Below are positions 32,789 through 42,125 of a stretch of 64,000 nt of DNA, in pieces. Numbering within the stretch: position 1 is the first letter of the stretch; each line of letters starts with the position of its first letter. The DNA comes from Rhodococcus sp. Leaf247. GTDB lineage: Bacteria > Actinomycetota > Actinomycetes > Mycobacteriales > Mycobacteriaceae. Where the stretch lies: contig NZ_LMRP01000003.1 in assembly GCF_001426185.1 (NCBI RefSeq), positions 372,001 to 436,000 of the forward strand, read 5' to 3'. The notes under the pieces are model-generated. The model worked only from the letters and a program-made list of their open reading frames with translations, searched no databases and had not been told where the DNA came from. Position numbers and translations under genes: made by a program.

Positions 32789-34246
32789 TCACCAGGGTGA
32801 GGCTGCGTAGTCCTTCAGGAACTTGCCGTGCAGATCCAGACCCAGCTCGCCCTGGACGATCGGGTCGTACACACGCGCGGCGCCGTCCACCAGATCGAGC
32901 GGAGCGTGGAACCCTTCGTCGGCCAGACGGATCTTGGTGGGGTGCGGACGCTCGTCGGTGATCCACCCCGTGTCCACCGCGCTCATCGAGATGCCGTCGT
33001 CCATCATCTCGTTCGCGCTGGTGCGGGTCAGCATGTTGAGCGCCGCCTTGGCCATGTTCGTGTGCGGGTGGCCGGGACCCTTGTAGCCGCGCCCGAACTG
33101 CCCTTCCATTGCCGAGACGTTGACGATGTAGGCCCTGCGGTACGACGACGCAGCCAGCGCGGAACGCAGTCGGGAGACCAGGATGAACGGCGCGACGGAG
33201 TTGCACAGCTGCACCTCGAGCAGTTCCACCGGGTCGACCTGATCGACGGTGTGCACCCAACTGTTGGTGGGGGCCTCGTCCGGAACGAGTCCGCCGGCGT
33301 CGATCGCCGTACCGGCAGCCATGCGCTGCAGGGAGGACGAACCGGCGACCAGCGCCATGGAGGTCACCTGCGACGGCCCCATGTTCGCCATGACAGCGGT
33401 GTCGAGGGCGACGCTCTCTCCGTCGGTCTCGCCGAAAGCCCCGACCAGCGCGGCCGGGTGGGCATCGCTCGTGGCGCCGAACGTGCGCACCCCGAGCGCG
33501 GCGAGATCGACGCCGTGCTCACCGTCCTCGAGGGCGGTGTAGGAACCGGCGGACCGCTTGACCGTCTGCGCGGCGTTGTTGATCAGGATGTCCAGCGGGC
33601 CCTCGGCGGCCACCGCATCGGCGAAGGCCACCACCTGGGCAGGGTCGCGCAGATCGATACCGACCACGGACAGCCGATGCATCCAGTCGTGGCTGTCGTG
33701 CATGGACGAGAAGCGGCGGACAGCGTCGGCGGGGAAGCGGGTGGTGATGGTGAGGTGGGCGCCGTCGCGCAACAGACGCAGGGCGATGTACATGCCGATC
33801 TTGGCGCGACCGCCGGTGAGCACCGCCCGACGACCGGTGAGATCCGTTCGCGCATCGCGCTTCCGGTGGTTCAGGGCTGCGCACGCGGGGCAGAGCTGAT
33901 GGTAGAACGCGTCGACGACGGTGTAGCGCTGCTTGCAGATGTAGCAGGGTCGAGCGCGCTGCAACGTGCCCGCGCTGTCGCTGGTGGTGGCCGATGTCAA
34001 CGCCAGACCCGCGGTCTCGTCGTCGATCCGTTCGGGGGAGCCGGTAGCCGTGGCGGCCACGACGGCGCGGTCCGCCTCGGCCACCCTCGCGCGCGAGTCG
34101 AGCCGCCGACGCTTCTTGACGGCCTTGAAGAGGCCGGCGGTGGCTCGCCGCACCGCGACGGAATCGGGGTGGTTCTCGTCGAGAGCGGCGGCGCGGTCGA
34201 GAACGCGGATGCAGGCTGCCAACTCGTCGGGGTCGATACCCGTCAT
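32789..34246 (-). CDS. SDR-fold protein with N-terminal zinc motif, lacking the catalytic Tyr
   Basis: A 485-aa protein. The first 90 residues are helical and charged; residues about 101-124 form a CxxC...CxxC zinc motif (CYICKQRY, CPACAAL). After this comes an SDR domain with TGGRAKIGMYIALRLL, NNAAQTVKR, and NVSAMEGQF with the catalytic Ser. The usual YxxxK is replaced by TNMAK, with Thr396 where Tyr is expected and Lys400 kept. Large inserts follow the NNA motif. The ATG at 34246 follows GGTGAGGAAGAG. Function unknown; it may bind rather than reduce its ligand, or use another residue. Confidence 0.82.
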   Translation of the reverse strand: MTGIDPDELAACIRVLDRAAALDENHPDSVAVRRATAGLFKAVKKRRRLDSRARVAEADRAVVAATATGSPERIDDETAGLALTSATTSDSAGTLQRARPCYICKQRYTVVDAFYHQLCPACAALNHRKRDARTDLTGRRAVLTGGRAKIGMYIALRLLRDGAHLTITTRFPADAVRRFSSMHDSHDWMHRLSVVGIDLRDPAQVVAFADAVAAEGPLDILINNAAQTVKRSAGSYTALEDGEHGVDLAALGVRTFGATSDAHPAALVGAFGETDGESVALDTAVMANMGPSQVTSMALVAGSSSLQRMAAGTAIDAGGLVPDEAPTNSWVHTVDQVDPVELLEVQLCNSVAPFILVSRLRSALAASSYRRAYIVNVSAMEGQFGRGYKGPGHPHTNMAKAALNMLTRTSANEMMDDGISMSAVDTGWITDERPHPTKIRLADEGFHAPLDLVDGAARVYDPIVQGELGLDLHGKFLKDYAASPW

Positions 34247-34285
34247 CTCTTCCTCACCCTTCGCAGAAGGACCGTCACATGACAA

Positions 34286-34313
34286 AGCCCCGACTCCGGG
34301 AGGAATCGGGGCT
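34286..34313 (-). terminator. Terminator hairpin downstream of tRNA-Leu
   Basis: Arms AGCCCCGACTCC (34286-34297) and GGAATCGGGGCT (34302-34313) pair at 11 of 12 positions around a short loop. In the leftward direction the stem is followed by TTTGTC. It lies 12 bp past the tRNA 3' end and before the SDR start, so it probably ends the tRNA transcript. Confidence 0.75.
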
Positions 34314-34324
34314 GTCGTTTTCGG

Positions 34325-34410
34325 TGTCCGAGGGGGGACTTGAACCCCCACGTCCGTTAATAGGACACTAGCACCTCAAGCTAGCGCGTCTGCCATTCCG
34401 CCACTCGGAC
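34325..34410 (-). tRNA. tRNA-Leu (anticodon GAG)
   Basis: The reverse strand gives an 86-nt tRNA with a 7-bp acceptor stem (GTCCGAG / CTCGGAC, discriminator A), anticodon stem GCTAG / CTAGT-type around the loop CTTGAGGT (anticodon GAG), a long variable arm, and a T arm GGGGGTTCAAGTCCCCC. The long variable arm and A discriminator fit class II tRNA-Leu. No CCA is encoded. It reads CTC and CTT codons. Confidence 0.95.
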
Positions 34411-34548
34411 ATCACGCGTCACATGATGCTCGTGACCGCGCCGCACCCATGTTCTCGGTGCGGTCGCTAAATCTAGCCGATGCGCGGCTGTGGACCAAAA
34501 CCGCACGTCGGAGGCGCGCCGGACGCGTTCGAATGGTAGGAACGAGCT

Positions 34549-35919
34549 GTGCCTACACACGGAGAACAGTTGCCCGACGCTGCACCGAACGGCGCCACCG
34601 TGGCGGTGGAGGAGGTCGTCGACCTCGTCGCCTCGCTCATCCGATTCGACACGTCGAACACCGGTGAGCTCGAGACCACGGTGGGGGAGCGCGAGTGCGC
34701 CGAATGGGTGGCCTCGCAGCTCGAGGCCGTCGGGTACGAGACCGAGTACGTCGAATCCGGGGCGCCCGGCCGCGGCAACGTCTTCGCACGGCTGTCGGGC
34801 GCGGACAGCTCCCGCGGCGCTCTGCTGGTGCACGGCCACCTCGACGTCGTTCCCGCCGAACCTGCCGACTGGAGCGTTCACCCGTTCTCGGGTGCCGTGG
34901 AGGACGGCTACCTGTGGGGCCGCGGCGCCGTCGACATGAAGGACATGGTCGGCATGGCCCTGGCGTTGGCTCGCCAGTTCAAATCCACCGGCACCGTTCC
35001 GCCGCGCGACCTGGTCTTCGCGTTCCTCGCCGACGAGGAAGCGGGCGGCAAGTACGGGTCGCACTGGCTCGTCGAGAACCGCCCGGACCTGTTCGACGGA
35101 GTCACCGAAGCGGTGGGCGAGGTCGGCGGGTTCTCCCTGACCGTCGCGACACCCGAGGGCGACGAGCGACGGCTCTACCTCGTCGAGACCGCCGAGAAGG
35201 GCCTGGCCTGGATGCGTCTCACGGCGAAGGCCCGCGCCGGACACGGGTCGTTCCTGCACGAGGAGAACGCGGTCACGTACCTCGCGGAAGCCGTTGCGGC
35301 ACTGGGTAATCATCAGTTCCCCCTCGTCATGACCGACTCGGTGACCGAGTTCCTCGCCGCGGTCAGCTCGGAGACCGGCCTCGAGTTCGATCCCGCGTCG
35401 CCGGACATCGACGGCACCCTGGCCAAGCTCGGCAGCATCGCGCGCATCGTCGGTGCCACGCTGCGCGACACCGCCAACCCGACCATGCTCTCGGCCGGAT
35501 ACAAGGCCAACGTCATCCCGCAGACCGCGTCGGCCACCATCGACTGCCGGGTCCTGCCGGGCCGTAAGGCCGAGTTCGAACGCGAGGTCGACGCTCTCAT
35601 CGGACCCCACGTCGAACGGTCCTGGATCACGGACCTCGAGCCGTACGAGACCACGTTCGACGGTCATCTGGTCGACGCGATGAACGACGCGATCCTGGCG
35701 TTCGACGACAACGGCCGCACCGTCCCGTACATGCTCTCGGGAGGAACCGATGCGAAGGCCTTCGCGAAACTGGGCATCCGGTGCTTCGGATTCGCGCCCC
35801 TCAAACTGCCCCCGGAACTCGACTTCGCGGCGCTGTTCCACGGCGTCGACGAACGGGTACCCGTCGAGTCGTTGATCTTCGGGACGAAGGTCTTCGAACA
35901 CTTCCTGATGCACAGCTGA
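34549..35919 (+). CDS. M20 family metallopeptidase (Rv2141c-like)
   Basis: A 456-aa zinc-dependent amidohydrolase of the M20 (DapE/ArgE/dipeptidase) family. The metal ligands and catalytic residues are seen in [30 protein letters not shown] and near the C-terminus in the FHGVDERVP motif. A lid domain occupies about residues 210-340. The GTG at 34549 follows GGAACGAG. It is followed by PEBP and pyrD as in M. tuberculosis. The 138-bp gap before it, beyond tRNA-Leu, should hold promoters for both; no strong elements were seen. The substrate is unknown. Confidence 0.92.
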   Translation: MPTHGEQLPDAAPNGATVAVEEVVDLVASLIRFDTSNTGELETTVGERECAEWVASQLEAVGYETEYVESGAPGRGNVFARLSGADSSRGALLVHGHLDVVPAEPADWSVHPFSGAVEDGYLWGRGAVDMKDMVGMALALARQFKSTGTVPPRDLVFAFLADEEAGGKYGSHWLVENRPDLFDGVTEAVGEVGGFSLTVATPEGDERRLYLVETAEKGLAWMRLTAKARAGHGSFLHEENAVTYLAEAVAALGNHQFPLVMTDSVTEFLAAVSSETGLEFDPASPDIDGTLAKLGSIARIVGATLRDTANPTMLSAGYKANVIPQTASATIDCRVLPGRKAEFEREVDALIGPHVERSWITDLEPYETTFDGHLVDAMNDAILAFDDNGRTVPYMLSGGTDAKAFAKLGIRCFGFAPLKLPPELDFAALFHGVDERVPVESLIFGTKVFEHFLMHS

Positions 35920-35957
35920 CCAGCAGCCTGCTCCACCGATCCCGAAAAGGACCCTTC

Positions 35958-36485
35958 ATGCCGCACGATCCGTACGCCGATCTCCCCGCTCTGCCCTCGT
36001 TCGACCTGACGTCCGACAGTTTCACCGACGGTCAGCCGCTGCACGACGACCAGGCCAGCGGGATCATGGGTGCCGGCGGTCACGACAACTCCCCGCATCT
36101 GTCGTGGTCGGGCTTCCCGGAGGAGACCAAGAGCTTCGTCGTCACCGTCTACGATCCCGACGCGCCGACGGCCTCCGGCTTCTGGCACTGGGCCGTCGCG
36201 AACATCCCGGTGACCACGACCACCCTGGTCGCCGGTGCCGGGGACGACGATTCGACGGGGCTGCCGAACCTGGCGATCACCTTGAAGAACGACGCCGGTC
36301 AGGCTCGCTACATCGGTGCAGCACCCCCGCAGGGCCACGGGCCGCACCGCTACTTCGTGGCCGTGCACGCGGTCGACGTGGAGAAGCTCGAGATCGACGA
36401 GACGGCGTCGCCGGCCTACCTCGGCTTCAACCTCTTCTCGCACGCCATCGCGCGCGCCGTGATCGTCGGAACCTACGAGCAGTAG
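35958..36485 (+). CDS. YbhB/YbcL-type phosphatidylethanolamine-binding-like protein
   Basis: A 175-aa cytoplasmic PEBP/RKIP-type protein, matching Rv2140c. Ligand-pocket motifs are [20 protein letters not shown] and [18 protein letters not shown]. Bacterial members bind small anionic ligands and have been linked to kinase-inhibitor-like roles, without a firm function. The ATG at 35958 follows AAAAGGA. It ends four bases from the convergent pyrD stop. Confidence 0.93.
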   Translation: MPHDPYADLPALPSFDLTSDSFTDGQPLHDDQASGIMGAGGHDNSPHLSWSGFPEETKSFVVTVYDPDAPTASGFWHWAVANIPVTTTTLVAGAGDDDSTGLPNLAITLKNDAGQARYIGAAPPQGHGPHRYFVAVHAVDVEKLEIDETASPAYLGFNLFSHAIARAVIVGTYEQ

Positions 36486-36489
36486 GTCC

Positions 36490-37572
36490 TCACGCGGGCC
36501 GCCGGTCGTTCGCGCCCGTGCCGACAGCGTCGGCAACGGATGCGAACCCGGCGGCCCGTGCTCGCCGGGCGAGACCCACGGCGATTCGGCGGGCCCAGAA
36601 CGGCCCTCCGTAGACGAATCCGGTGTACCCCTGCACCAGGGTGGCCCCGGCGAGGATGCGTTCCCAGGCGTCGTCTGCGGTCTCGATCCCGCCGACGGAG
36701 ATCAGCGTCATGTTGTCGCCGACTCGTGTGCGGAGTCGACGCAGTACCGCGAGCGACCGGTCCGCGACATACGGGCCGGACACCCCGCCGGGGCCCAGGT
36801 CTGCCGCACCGGGTGTCGACAACCCCTCGCGGCCGATGGTCGTGTTGGTCGCCACGATGCCGGCCGATCCCAGTTCGAGCGCGAGATCGGCGACAGCGTC
36901 GACGTCCTCGTCCGACAGGTCGGGTGCGATCTTGACCAGAACCGGGACCGACACCGAACTGGCCACGGCGGCGAGGAGCGGTCGCAGGGACTCGACCGCC
37001 TGGAGGTCGCGGAGGCCGGGCGTGTTCGGTGAGCTGACGTTCACGACGACGAAGTCGGACAACGGTCCGAGCAATCGTGCACTGGTGGTGTAGTCGACAG
37101 CGGCGTCGGCCGCGGCCACGATCTTCGTCTTGCCGATGTTGGCGCCGATCGGGATGTCGCCCCGCCGGCGGCGGAGCCTGTCCGCGACGGCATGTGCGCC
37201 CGGGTTGTTGAACCCCATGCGGTTGAGCAGACCGCGATCGTCCGGCAGGCGGAACAGTCGCGGCTGCGGGTTGCCCGGTTGGGCCTGCGCGGTGACGGTG
37301 CCGACCTCGGCGAACCCGAAGCCGAGCGGACCCCACGCGTCGACACCGTGACCGTTCTTGTCGAATCCGGCGGCCAGCCCGACGGGCGTCGGGAAGGTGA
37401 CACCGAAGGCGGTCGTCACCAGGGCCGGATCGCGCACCGCGAGTACTCGTGCCACCAGAGCGCGCAGGGGAGCGAACCGCGTCACCCACACCATCGCCGC
37501 GAAGGCGAGATGGTGGATGCGCTCGGGAGGCAGCAGGAACATCGTGCGCAACAACAGCCGGTAGGGGCTCAC
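36490..37572 (-). CDS. pyrD: Dihydroorotate dehydrogenase (quinone), class 2
   Basis: A 360-aa membrane-associated flavoenzyme that oxidises dihydroorotate to orotate with quinone, the fourth step of pyrimidine synthesis. The N-terminal helical membrane-binding extension (about 40 residues), [19 protein letters not shown], and the catalytic Ser in [11 protein letters not shown] mark class 2. FMN-binding SVGGI and YTGFVYGGP lie near the end. It starts at the GTG at 37570-37572 behind AAAAGGTGA. Position next to PEBP equals Rv2139. Confidence 0.96.
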   Translation of the reverse strand: MSPYRLLLRTMFLLPPERIHHLAFAAMVWVTRFAPLRALVARVLAVRDPALVTTAFGVTFPTPVGLAAGFDKNGHGVDAWGPLGFGFAEVGTVTAQAQPGNPQPRLFRLPDDRGLLNRMGFNNPGAHAVADRLRRRRGDIPIGANIGKTKIVAAADAAVDYTTSARLLGPLSDFVVVNVSSPNTPGLRDLQAVESLRPLLAAVASSVSVPVLVKIAPDLSDEDVDAVADLALELGSAGIVATNTTIGREGLSTPGAADLGPGGVSGPYVADRSLAVLRRLRTRVGDNMTLISVGGIETADDAWERILAGATLVQGYTGFVYGGPFWARRIAVGLARRARAAGFASVADAVGTGANDRRPA

Positions 37573-37598
37573 AACCGGGTCACCTTTTCATCTCGAGG

Positions 37599-37853
37599 TC
37601 ACATTCCCGGTTCCGGGATGTGCTGAGTCGTCTTGCGTCGCTTGAGAAGTACTCGTCGACTTCCATCGGTGTAGAGACGGACGCGGGAAAGTTCCCAGCC
37701 GCCGAATTCGGCCGAGATCGCCAATCGCATCGACGCCGTGACGCGCGTGACGTCGGGGGGAAGTTTGATGGGGACGTACTCCCAGTCGTCGGACTGGGTC
37801 TCCCAGCCCACGGGCAGCGCCCGGTTGTGTCGGTTCACCTGTCCCACTCTCAT
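37599..37853 (-). CDS. DUF5703 family protein
   Basis: A small 84-aa basic protein, beta-rich, with WETQSDDWEYVPIKLPPDVTR in the first half and RLAISAEFGGWELSRVRLY in the second. It belongs to an actinobacterial family of unknown function, and the neighbourhood (between LppL and pyrD) matches Rv2137c in M. tuberculosis. The ATG at 37851-37853 begins five bases after the lppL stop; GTG codons two and five codons in are alternatives. Confidence 0.75.
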   Translation of the reverse strand: MRVGQVNRHNRALPVGWETQSDDWEYVPIKLPPDVTRVTASMRLAISAEFGGWELSRVRLYTDGSRRVLLKRRKTTQHIPEPGM

Positions 37854-37858
37854 CAGGG

Positions 37859-38887
37859 TTACGTACGAGTCGGAATCACCTGGACTCCGGCACCAGTGTT
37901 CGAGCCTACGAAAAGATTGCCGCTCTGCGAATCGACGGCGAGCGAATCGGGCTGGCGCACCGTAGGGAACCGTGCCGACTCGACGGGCATTCCTGACGAG
38001 ATGTCGAAGCCGATCACCTCGTTCAGCGCCGTCGCGGTGATCCAGACGGTGCCGTCGTCGCTGCACGCGACCGCGAACGGCGATCCCGGCACGGGGAAGC
38101 GCTGGCGCATGATCAGGTCGTCCCCGGTGAAGATCAGCAGTTCGTCGTCGGTGGTGTCGGCGACGACGATCGCGCCGTTCGCGCAGCCCGTCATCCTGGT
38201 CGCACCGTCACCGGCTCGCAGTGCCTCGCCGAGTCGCTCCGCGTCGACGTCGACGGCCGTCACCGACGTCTGGCGGGTGTCCAGCGACACCAGTTCGTCC
38301 CCGGCGCGCACCAGGGCGTCCACCGATGCCTGACCGGGGACGGTCGAGTCCACCGATCCGTCGGCGGAGAGGATGACCACGGTGCCCGTGGGTGTTCCGA
38401 CGGCATAACCGTCGTCCCACACGACGGCCGACGCCGCCCCGCCGTCGACCGGAACGTCCGTGCTCTCGCCGGACTCGACGTTCACCCGGACGATCCCGTC
38501 CGGTGTGGTGACGAGGACCTCGCCGTCCCGACCGGGCGAGACCGATGTGCCCGCCGCGGACAGGCGCACGACGCGGGGCGAGCCGTCGCCGGCCGCATCG
38601 GCCAGTGTCAGCGTCGTGCCGTCGTCGGTGAGGACGGCGACGGTGCGCGTGGACGGCTCGACGGTGAGAGCATCGACCGTGCCCGCAGGGCCGAATCGGG
38701 GATCGGCGACCACGCCGGCCGGGGTCACCACCGCGTCCGGAGACACGGCAGCGGTCTCGGGCTCACGCGTGTTCAGTTGTTCCGGATCGTCGTTCGACGA
38801 ACACCCGACTGTGACCGTCGTCACTACCGCAAGGGTGACGGCGAGGAAACGGGTACGGCTGACGCGACGGGGGCGCGCGAGGGGCAT
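37859..38887 (-). CDS. lppL: Lipoprotein, LppL-like beta-propeller
   Basis: A 342-aa secreted lipoprotein. A basic N-terminus and hydrophobic segment end in the lipobox TVGC, with the lipidated Cys followed by SSNDD. The mature part has repeated short beta motifs (DGTTLTLADAAGD, DGEVLVTTPDGIV, DGTVWITATALN, SQSGNLFVGSN) that suggest a propeller of about 40-residue blades. It corresponds in position to LppL (Rv2138) and has no known function. The ATG at 38887 is chosen because an upstream in-frame extension would bury the signal peptide. Confidence 0.88.
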   Translation of the reverse strand: MPLARPRRVSRTRFLAVTLAVVTTVTVGCSSNDDPEQLNTREPETAAVSPDAVVTPAGVVADPRFGPAGTVDALTVEPSTRTVAVLTDDGTTLTLADAAGDGSPRVVRLSAAGTSVSPGRDGEVLVTTPDGIVRVNVESGESTDVPVDGGAASAVVWDDGYAVGTPTGTVVILSADGSVDSTVPGQASVDALVRAGDELVSLDTRQTSVTAVDVDAERLGEALRAGDGATRMTGCANGAIVVADTTDDELLIFTGDDLIMRQRFPVPGSPFAVACSDDGTVWITATALNEVIGFDISSGMPVESARFPTVRQPDSLAVDSQSGNLFVGSNTGAGVQVIPTRT

Positions 38888-39014
38888 AGTTCTCCGATCG
38901 TCGGCGCGGGGGTCGGCTGCGCCGGTTCCTATCCGATCACCCGACCGGGGTGGGGGAATCACGGGGGATGGCGGGGGATACCGCGATCACAGTTCAGTAC
39001 CGTCCGAGAGGACC

Positions 39015-39386
39015 ATGACGCAGGTGTCAGGAGCATCGATCGTGATGAACGACTCACAGGGGGACTTCACCGTGGACGACGTGTCCCCGGGTGCCCATGC
39101 CCACGGTTTCGGAACCACGGCGGACGGCCGGAACTTCGCGTTCCGCGTGCGCGGCAAGACGCTCCACCTGGAGGTGTACCGGGCCGACATGGTCGACGCC
39201 GTACCCAGTTCGACCGACCTCGAGGCGGTCGCCGAGACGGACGTCACCGACGTCGATCTCTGCGACGAACGGTCCATCGTCGCGGCCGTGCGCGATCTGG
39301 CGCCGACGGCCCGACCTGTCGATCCGACCCATTCCCCGGACACGACACTGATCCGGTCGCTGTGGGGACGGCTCGGCGGGTCCTGA
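39015..39386 (+). CDS. Hypothetical protein
   Basis: A 123-aa acidic, soluble protein with no recognised family. It contains GDFTVDDVSPGAHAHGFGTTADG and NFAFRVRGKTLHLEVYRADM, suggesting a small beta-sheet fold, then a helical stretch and the ending LIRSLWGRLGGS. The ATG at 39015 follows GAGAGGA; an ATG ten codons later is possible. It is divergent from lppL, with a 127-bp gap holding both promoters, and its stop directly abuts that of the aldo/keto reductase. Confidence 0.65.
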   Translation: MTQVSGASIVMNDSQGDFTVDDVSPGAHAHGFGTTADGRNFAFRVRGKTLHLEVYRADMVDAVPSSTDLEAVAETDVTDVDLCDERSIVAAVRDLAPTARPVDPTHSPDTTLIRSLWGRLGGS

Positions 39387-40316
39387 TCAGGAGCTGACGT
39401 CGTCGAGCGCCGAGGTGATCGCCGTCGGCAGTTCGACGTCCTCGGCCGCGAGCACGCCCGTGAGCTGACCGATGTTGCGCGTTCCGACGACGGTCGAGGA
39501 GATGCCGGGACGGTCACGCGCCCAGGCCACCGCGACGGCCAGCGGGGACGTCCCGAGCCCGTCGGCGGCAGTGATGACGGCCTCGACGACCTTCGCGGCG
39601 TCGTCACCCAGGAAGGGCATCAACGAGCGCACCCGCTGATCGTCGGCACCTCGCGAATCGGCCGGAACGCCGTCCCGGTACTTGCCGGTGAGCACTCCGC
39701 CCGCCAGCGCCGCCACCGCGATCACACCGACACCGTGGTGTTCGGCAGCCGGAAGCAGGTCGTCCTCGATGCCGCGGGCCATCAGCGAGTACTCCGCCTG
39801 CGCGGCGACGATCGGCGTCTGCGCTGCAGCTGTCGCCACCTGCCACGCGGTGAAGCCCCGCACACCCGCGTATCGCACCCGACCCGAGGTCACCGCGTAG
39901 TCCACGGTGGCCGTGACCTCCTCGAGCGGCGTCTGCGGATCCCACGCGCCGACACTCCACAGGTCGAGGTGGTCCGTCCCGAGGTCACGCAGCGTGTGAT
40001 CCAGTTCGCGCAGGAGAGCTCGGCGGGAGCAGTCGACGGTCCAGCGCCCGGTCTCGTCCGGACGGGACACCCCCGCGTCGACACTGAGGACGAGGTTCTC
40101 GCGGGGAACGACGTCGTCGAGCAGTTCGGAGAGAACGCGCAGGGCGCGGCCGTCGCCGTAGGCCGCCGACGTGTCGACGAGACTTCCGCCCGCCTCGGCG
40201 AACGCCGTCAGCTGAGCGGCCGCGTCGTCACCGTCCACGCCGCGACCCCACTCGCCGGTCCCGAGCCCGAGCCGTGACACGCGCAACCCACTGGTCCCGA
40301 CCGTTCTGTGCTTCAT
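39387..40316 (-). CDS. Aldo/keto reductase-like protein with altered catalytic tetrad
   Basis: A 309-aa TIM-barrel protein of the AKR superfamily, recognised by GTSGLRVSRLGLGTGEWG at the start, VDTSAAYGDG, and STVVGTRNIGQL in the cofactor region near the end. Asp48 and Tyr53 of the AKR tetrad are kept, but the usual Lys is replaced (LVLSVDAG, Asp80) and the usual His is replaced (DLWSVGAWDP, Gly123). It may therefore bind NADPH without normal reductase activity. The ATG at 40314-40316 gives MKHRTVG; upstream in-frame codons are not family-like. Confidence 0.85.
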   Translation of the reverse strand: MKHRTVGTSGLRVSRLGLGTGEWGRGVDGDDAAAQLTAFAEAGGSLVDTSAAYGDGRALRVLSELLDDVVPRENLVLSVDAGVSRPDETGRWTVDCSRRALLRELDHTLRDLGTDHLDLWSVGAWDPQTPLEEVTATVDYAVTSGRVRYAGVRGFTAWQVATAAAQTPIVAAQAEYSLMARGIEDDLLPAAEHHGVGVIAVAALAGGVLTGKYRDGVPADSRGADDQRVRSLMPFLGDDAAKVVEAVITAADGLGTSPLAVAVAWARDRPGISSTVVGTRNIGQLTGVLAAEDVELPTAITSALDDVSS

Positions 40317-40477
40317 GAGGGCAACGCATCCGTTTCGCCGTTTTTCGGTCGTGTCATGTCCTGCCGACACGATGGTCGAGGCACGACCCTAGTACGGTCG
40401 TCCCTCGTGACTGCGACAGGAAACCATGTGCGACATGGCATCGCCCGGCTCGACTCCTCGCTCCGGGCCGGTGCACG

Positions 40478-41326
40478 ATGATCGCCGAGTCCATGTCCTG
40501 GGTCCAGGCACTGGTCCTGGGTGCCGTGCAGGGACTGACCGAATTCCTTCCCGTGTCGTCGTCCGCGCATCTGCGCATCGTGTCCGAGGTGTTCTTCGGT
40601 GACGACGCCGGCGCGTCGTTCACGGCCGTGACGCAGCTGGGCACCGAAGCCGCCGTGCTCCTCTACTTCGCGCGCGACATCGGTCGGATCATCGCGGCGT
40701 GGTTCCGCGGTATCGCGGACAAGTCGCAGCGGGACACCCTCGACTACCGGATGGGGTGGTACGTGATCTTCGCGACCATCCCGATCGGTGTCCTCGGGTT
40801 CCTGTTCAAGGACGCCATCCGCACCGGCGCCCGCAATCTGTGGATCACGGCGACGCTGCTCATCGTGTTCGCCGTGGTCATCGCGATCGCCGAGAAGGTC
40901 GGTCGCCAGACCCGACCGATCGAGAAGCTCACCACTCGTGACGGCCTGGTCATGGGCGCCGCGCAATGCCTCGCCCTGATCCCCGGTGTCTCTCGGTCGG
41001 GCGCCACCACCAGCGCAGGACTGTTCATGGGGCTCACCCGCGCCGCGGCCGTCCGCTTCTCCTTCCTGCTGGCCATTCCCGCCGTGACGGCCTCCGGCCT
41101 CTTCTCGCTTCCCGACGCGTTCGAACCGGCCGGAGAAGGACTGCAGGCATCGGGAGCCCAGTTGATCGTCGCCACTCTGGTGGCCTTCGCGTTGGGCTAC
41201 GCCTCCATCGCGTGGCTGCTGCGGTTCGTCGAGAACCATTCGCTCTACTGGTTCGTCGGATACCGCATCGCGGTCGGCGCAGCGGTTCTCGGCCTCCTGG
41301 CGACGGGCGTCGTCGCAGCCAACTGA
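40478..41326 (+). CDS. uppP: Undecaprenyl-diphosphatase UppP (BacA)
   Basis: A 282-aa integral membrane enzyme that dephosphorylates undecaprenyl or decaprenyl diphosphate to recycle the lipid carrier of cell-wall synthesis; it also gives bacitracin resistance. About seven to eight transmembrane helices. The active-site motifs are [14 protein letters not shown] and PGVSRSGAT. The ATG at 40478 is used; an ATG five codons later is possible. It follows a 161-bp divergent gap with the aldo/keto reductase gene and matches Rv2136c. Confidence 0.96.
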   Translation: MIAESMSWVQALVLGAVQGLTEFLPVSSSAHLRIVSEVFFGDDAGASFTAVTQLGTEAAVLLYFARDIGRIIAAWFRGIADKSQRDTLDYRMGWYVIFATIPIGVLGFLFKDAIRTGARNLWITATLLIVFAVVIAIAEKVGRQTRPIEKLTTRDGLVMGAAQCLALIPGVSRSGATTSAGLFMGLTRAAAVRFSFLLAIPAVTASGLFSLPDAFEPAGEGLQASGAQLIVATLVAFALGYASIAWLLRFVENHSLYWFVGYRIAVGAAVLGLLATGVVAAN

Positions 41327-41329
41327 CAC

Positions 41330-41335
41330 TAGGCT
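41330..41335 (+). promoter_or_regulatory. Leaderless-type -10 element (TAGGCT) before the phosphatase gene
   Basis: TAGGCT ends six bases before the ATG at 41342, inside the 15-bp gap after uppP, and no ribosome-binding site is seen. This is the leaderless arrangement. Confidence 0.4.
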
Positions 41336-41341
41336 GGACTC

Positions 41342-42058
41342 ATGACCGTCATCCTCCTGCGCCACGGACGTTCCACGTCCAACACGGCCGGCACCCTCGC
41401 CGGCCGATCGGAGGGCGTCGAGCTGGACGATCTCGGTCGGCAGCAAGCCGACCGCGTCGTCACGCGGTTGGAGGGCCTGACCATCGGCGCGATCGTGCGA
41501 TCGCCGCTGCTGCGGTGCGAGCAGACGGTGGCACCGCTGGCCGCAGCCCTCGGCCTCGAGCCCGTGGTCGAGGACCGCCTGCTCGAGGTCGACTACGGCG
41601 ACTGGACCGGCAAGCCCATCAAGGACCTGCTCGGTGAGCCGCTGTGGAAGGTCGTCCAGCAGCACCCGTCGGCCGCGGTGTTCCCGTCGGGCGAAGGGCT
41701 GGCCGACGTCCAGACCCGTGCCGTCCGCGCGATCCGTGACCACGACGCGCGACTCGCCGCCGAGAACGGAGCGGACGTCGTCTGGGTGGCGTGCTCGCAC
41801 GGCGACGTCATCAAGTCGATCCTCGCCGATGCGCTCGGCTCGCACCTCGACCAGTTCCAACGCATCGTGGTCGATCCCGCGTCGATCAGTATCGTTCGGT
41901 ACACCGAGACAAGGCCGTTCGTGCACCGGGTCGGCGACCTGGGCGGGGATCTGTCGCAATTCGTGCCGAAGCCGCCGTCCGACGACGACAAGACCGACGC
42001 GGACAAAACCGAGGCCTCGGAATCGGACGCCGTGCCCGGTGGTTCCACCGGTAGGTAG
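41342..42058 (+). CDS. Histidine phosphatase family protein (Rv2135c-like)
   Basis: A 238-aa member of the phosphoglycerate mutase-like phosphatases. The catalytic His is in LLRHGRSTSNTAG, with a second His in VACSHGDVIKS and the acid residue in EVDYGDWTG. The C-terminal 35 residues are a charged, probably disordered tail (PSDDDKTDADKTE). The substrate is unknown; family names such as MSMEG_4193 are used for this group. The order uppP - phosphatase - DUF3090 - SCO1664 - mshC is conserved in actinobacteria. Confidence 0.92.
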   Translation: MTVILLRHGRSTSNTAGTLAGRSEGVELDDLGRQQADRVVTRLEGLTIGAIVRSPLLRCEQTVAPLAAALGLEPVVEDRLLEVDYGDWTGKPIKDLLGEPLWKVVQQHPSAAVFPSGEGLADVQTRAVRAIRDHDARLAAENGADVVWVACSHGDVIKSILADALGSHLDQFQRIVVDPASISIVRYTETRPFVHRVGDLGGDLSQFVPKPPSDDDKTDADKTEASESDAVPGGSTGR

Positions 42059-42125
42059 ACAGCACGCGGATAATGGATTCAACAGCCGCTGTAGTTCGTG
42101 CGGCGCGATCTCAGGAGGTGCATGC

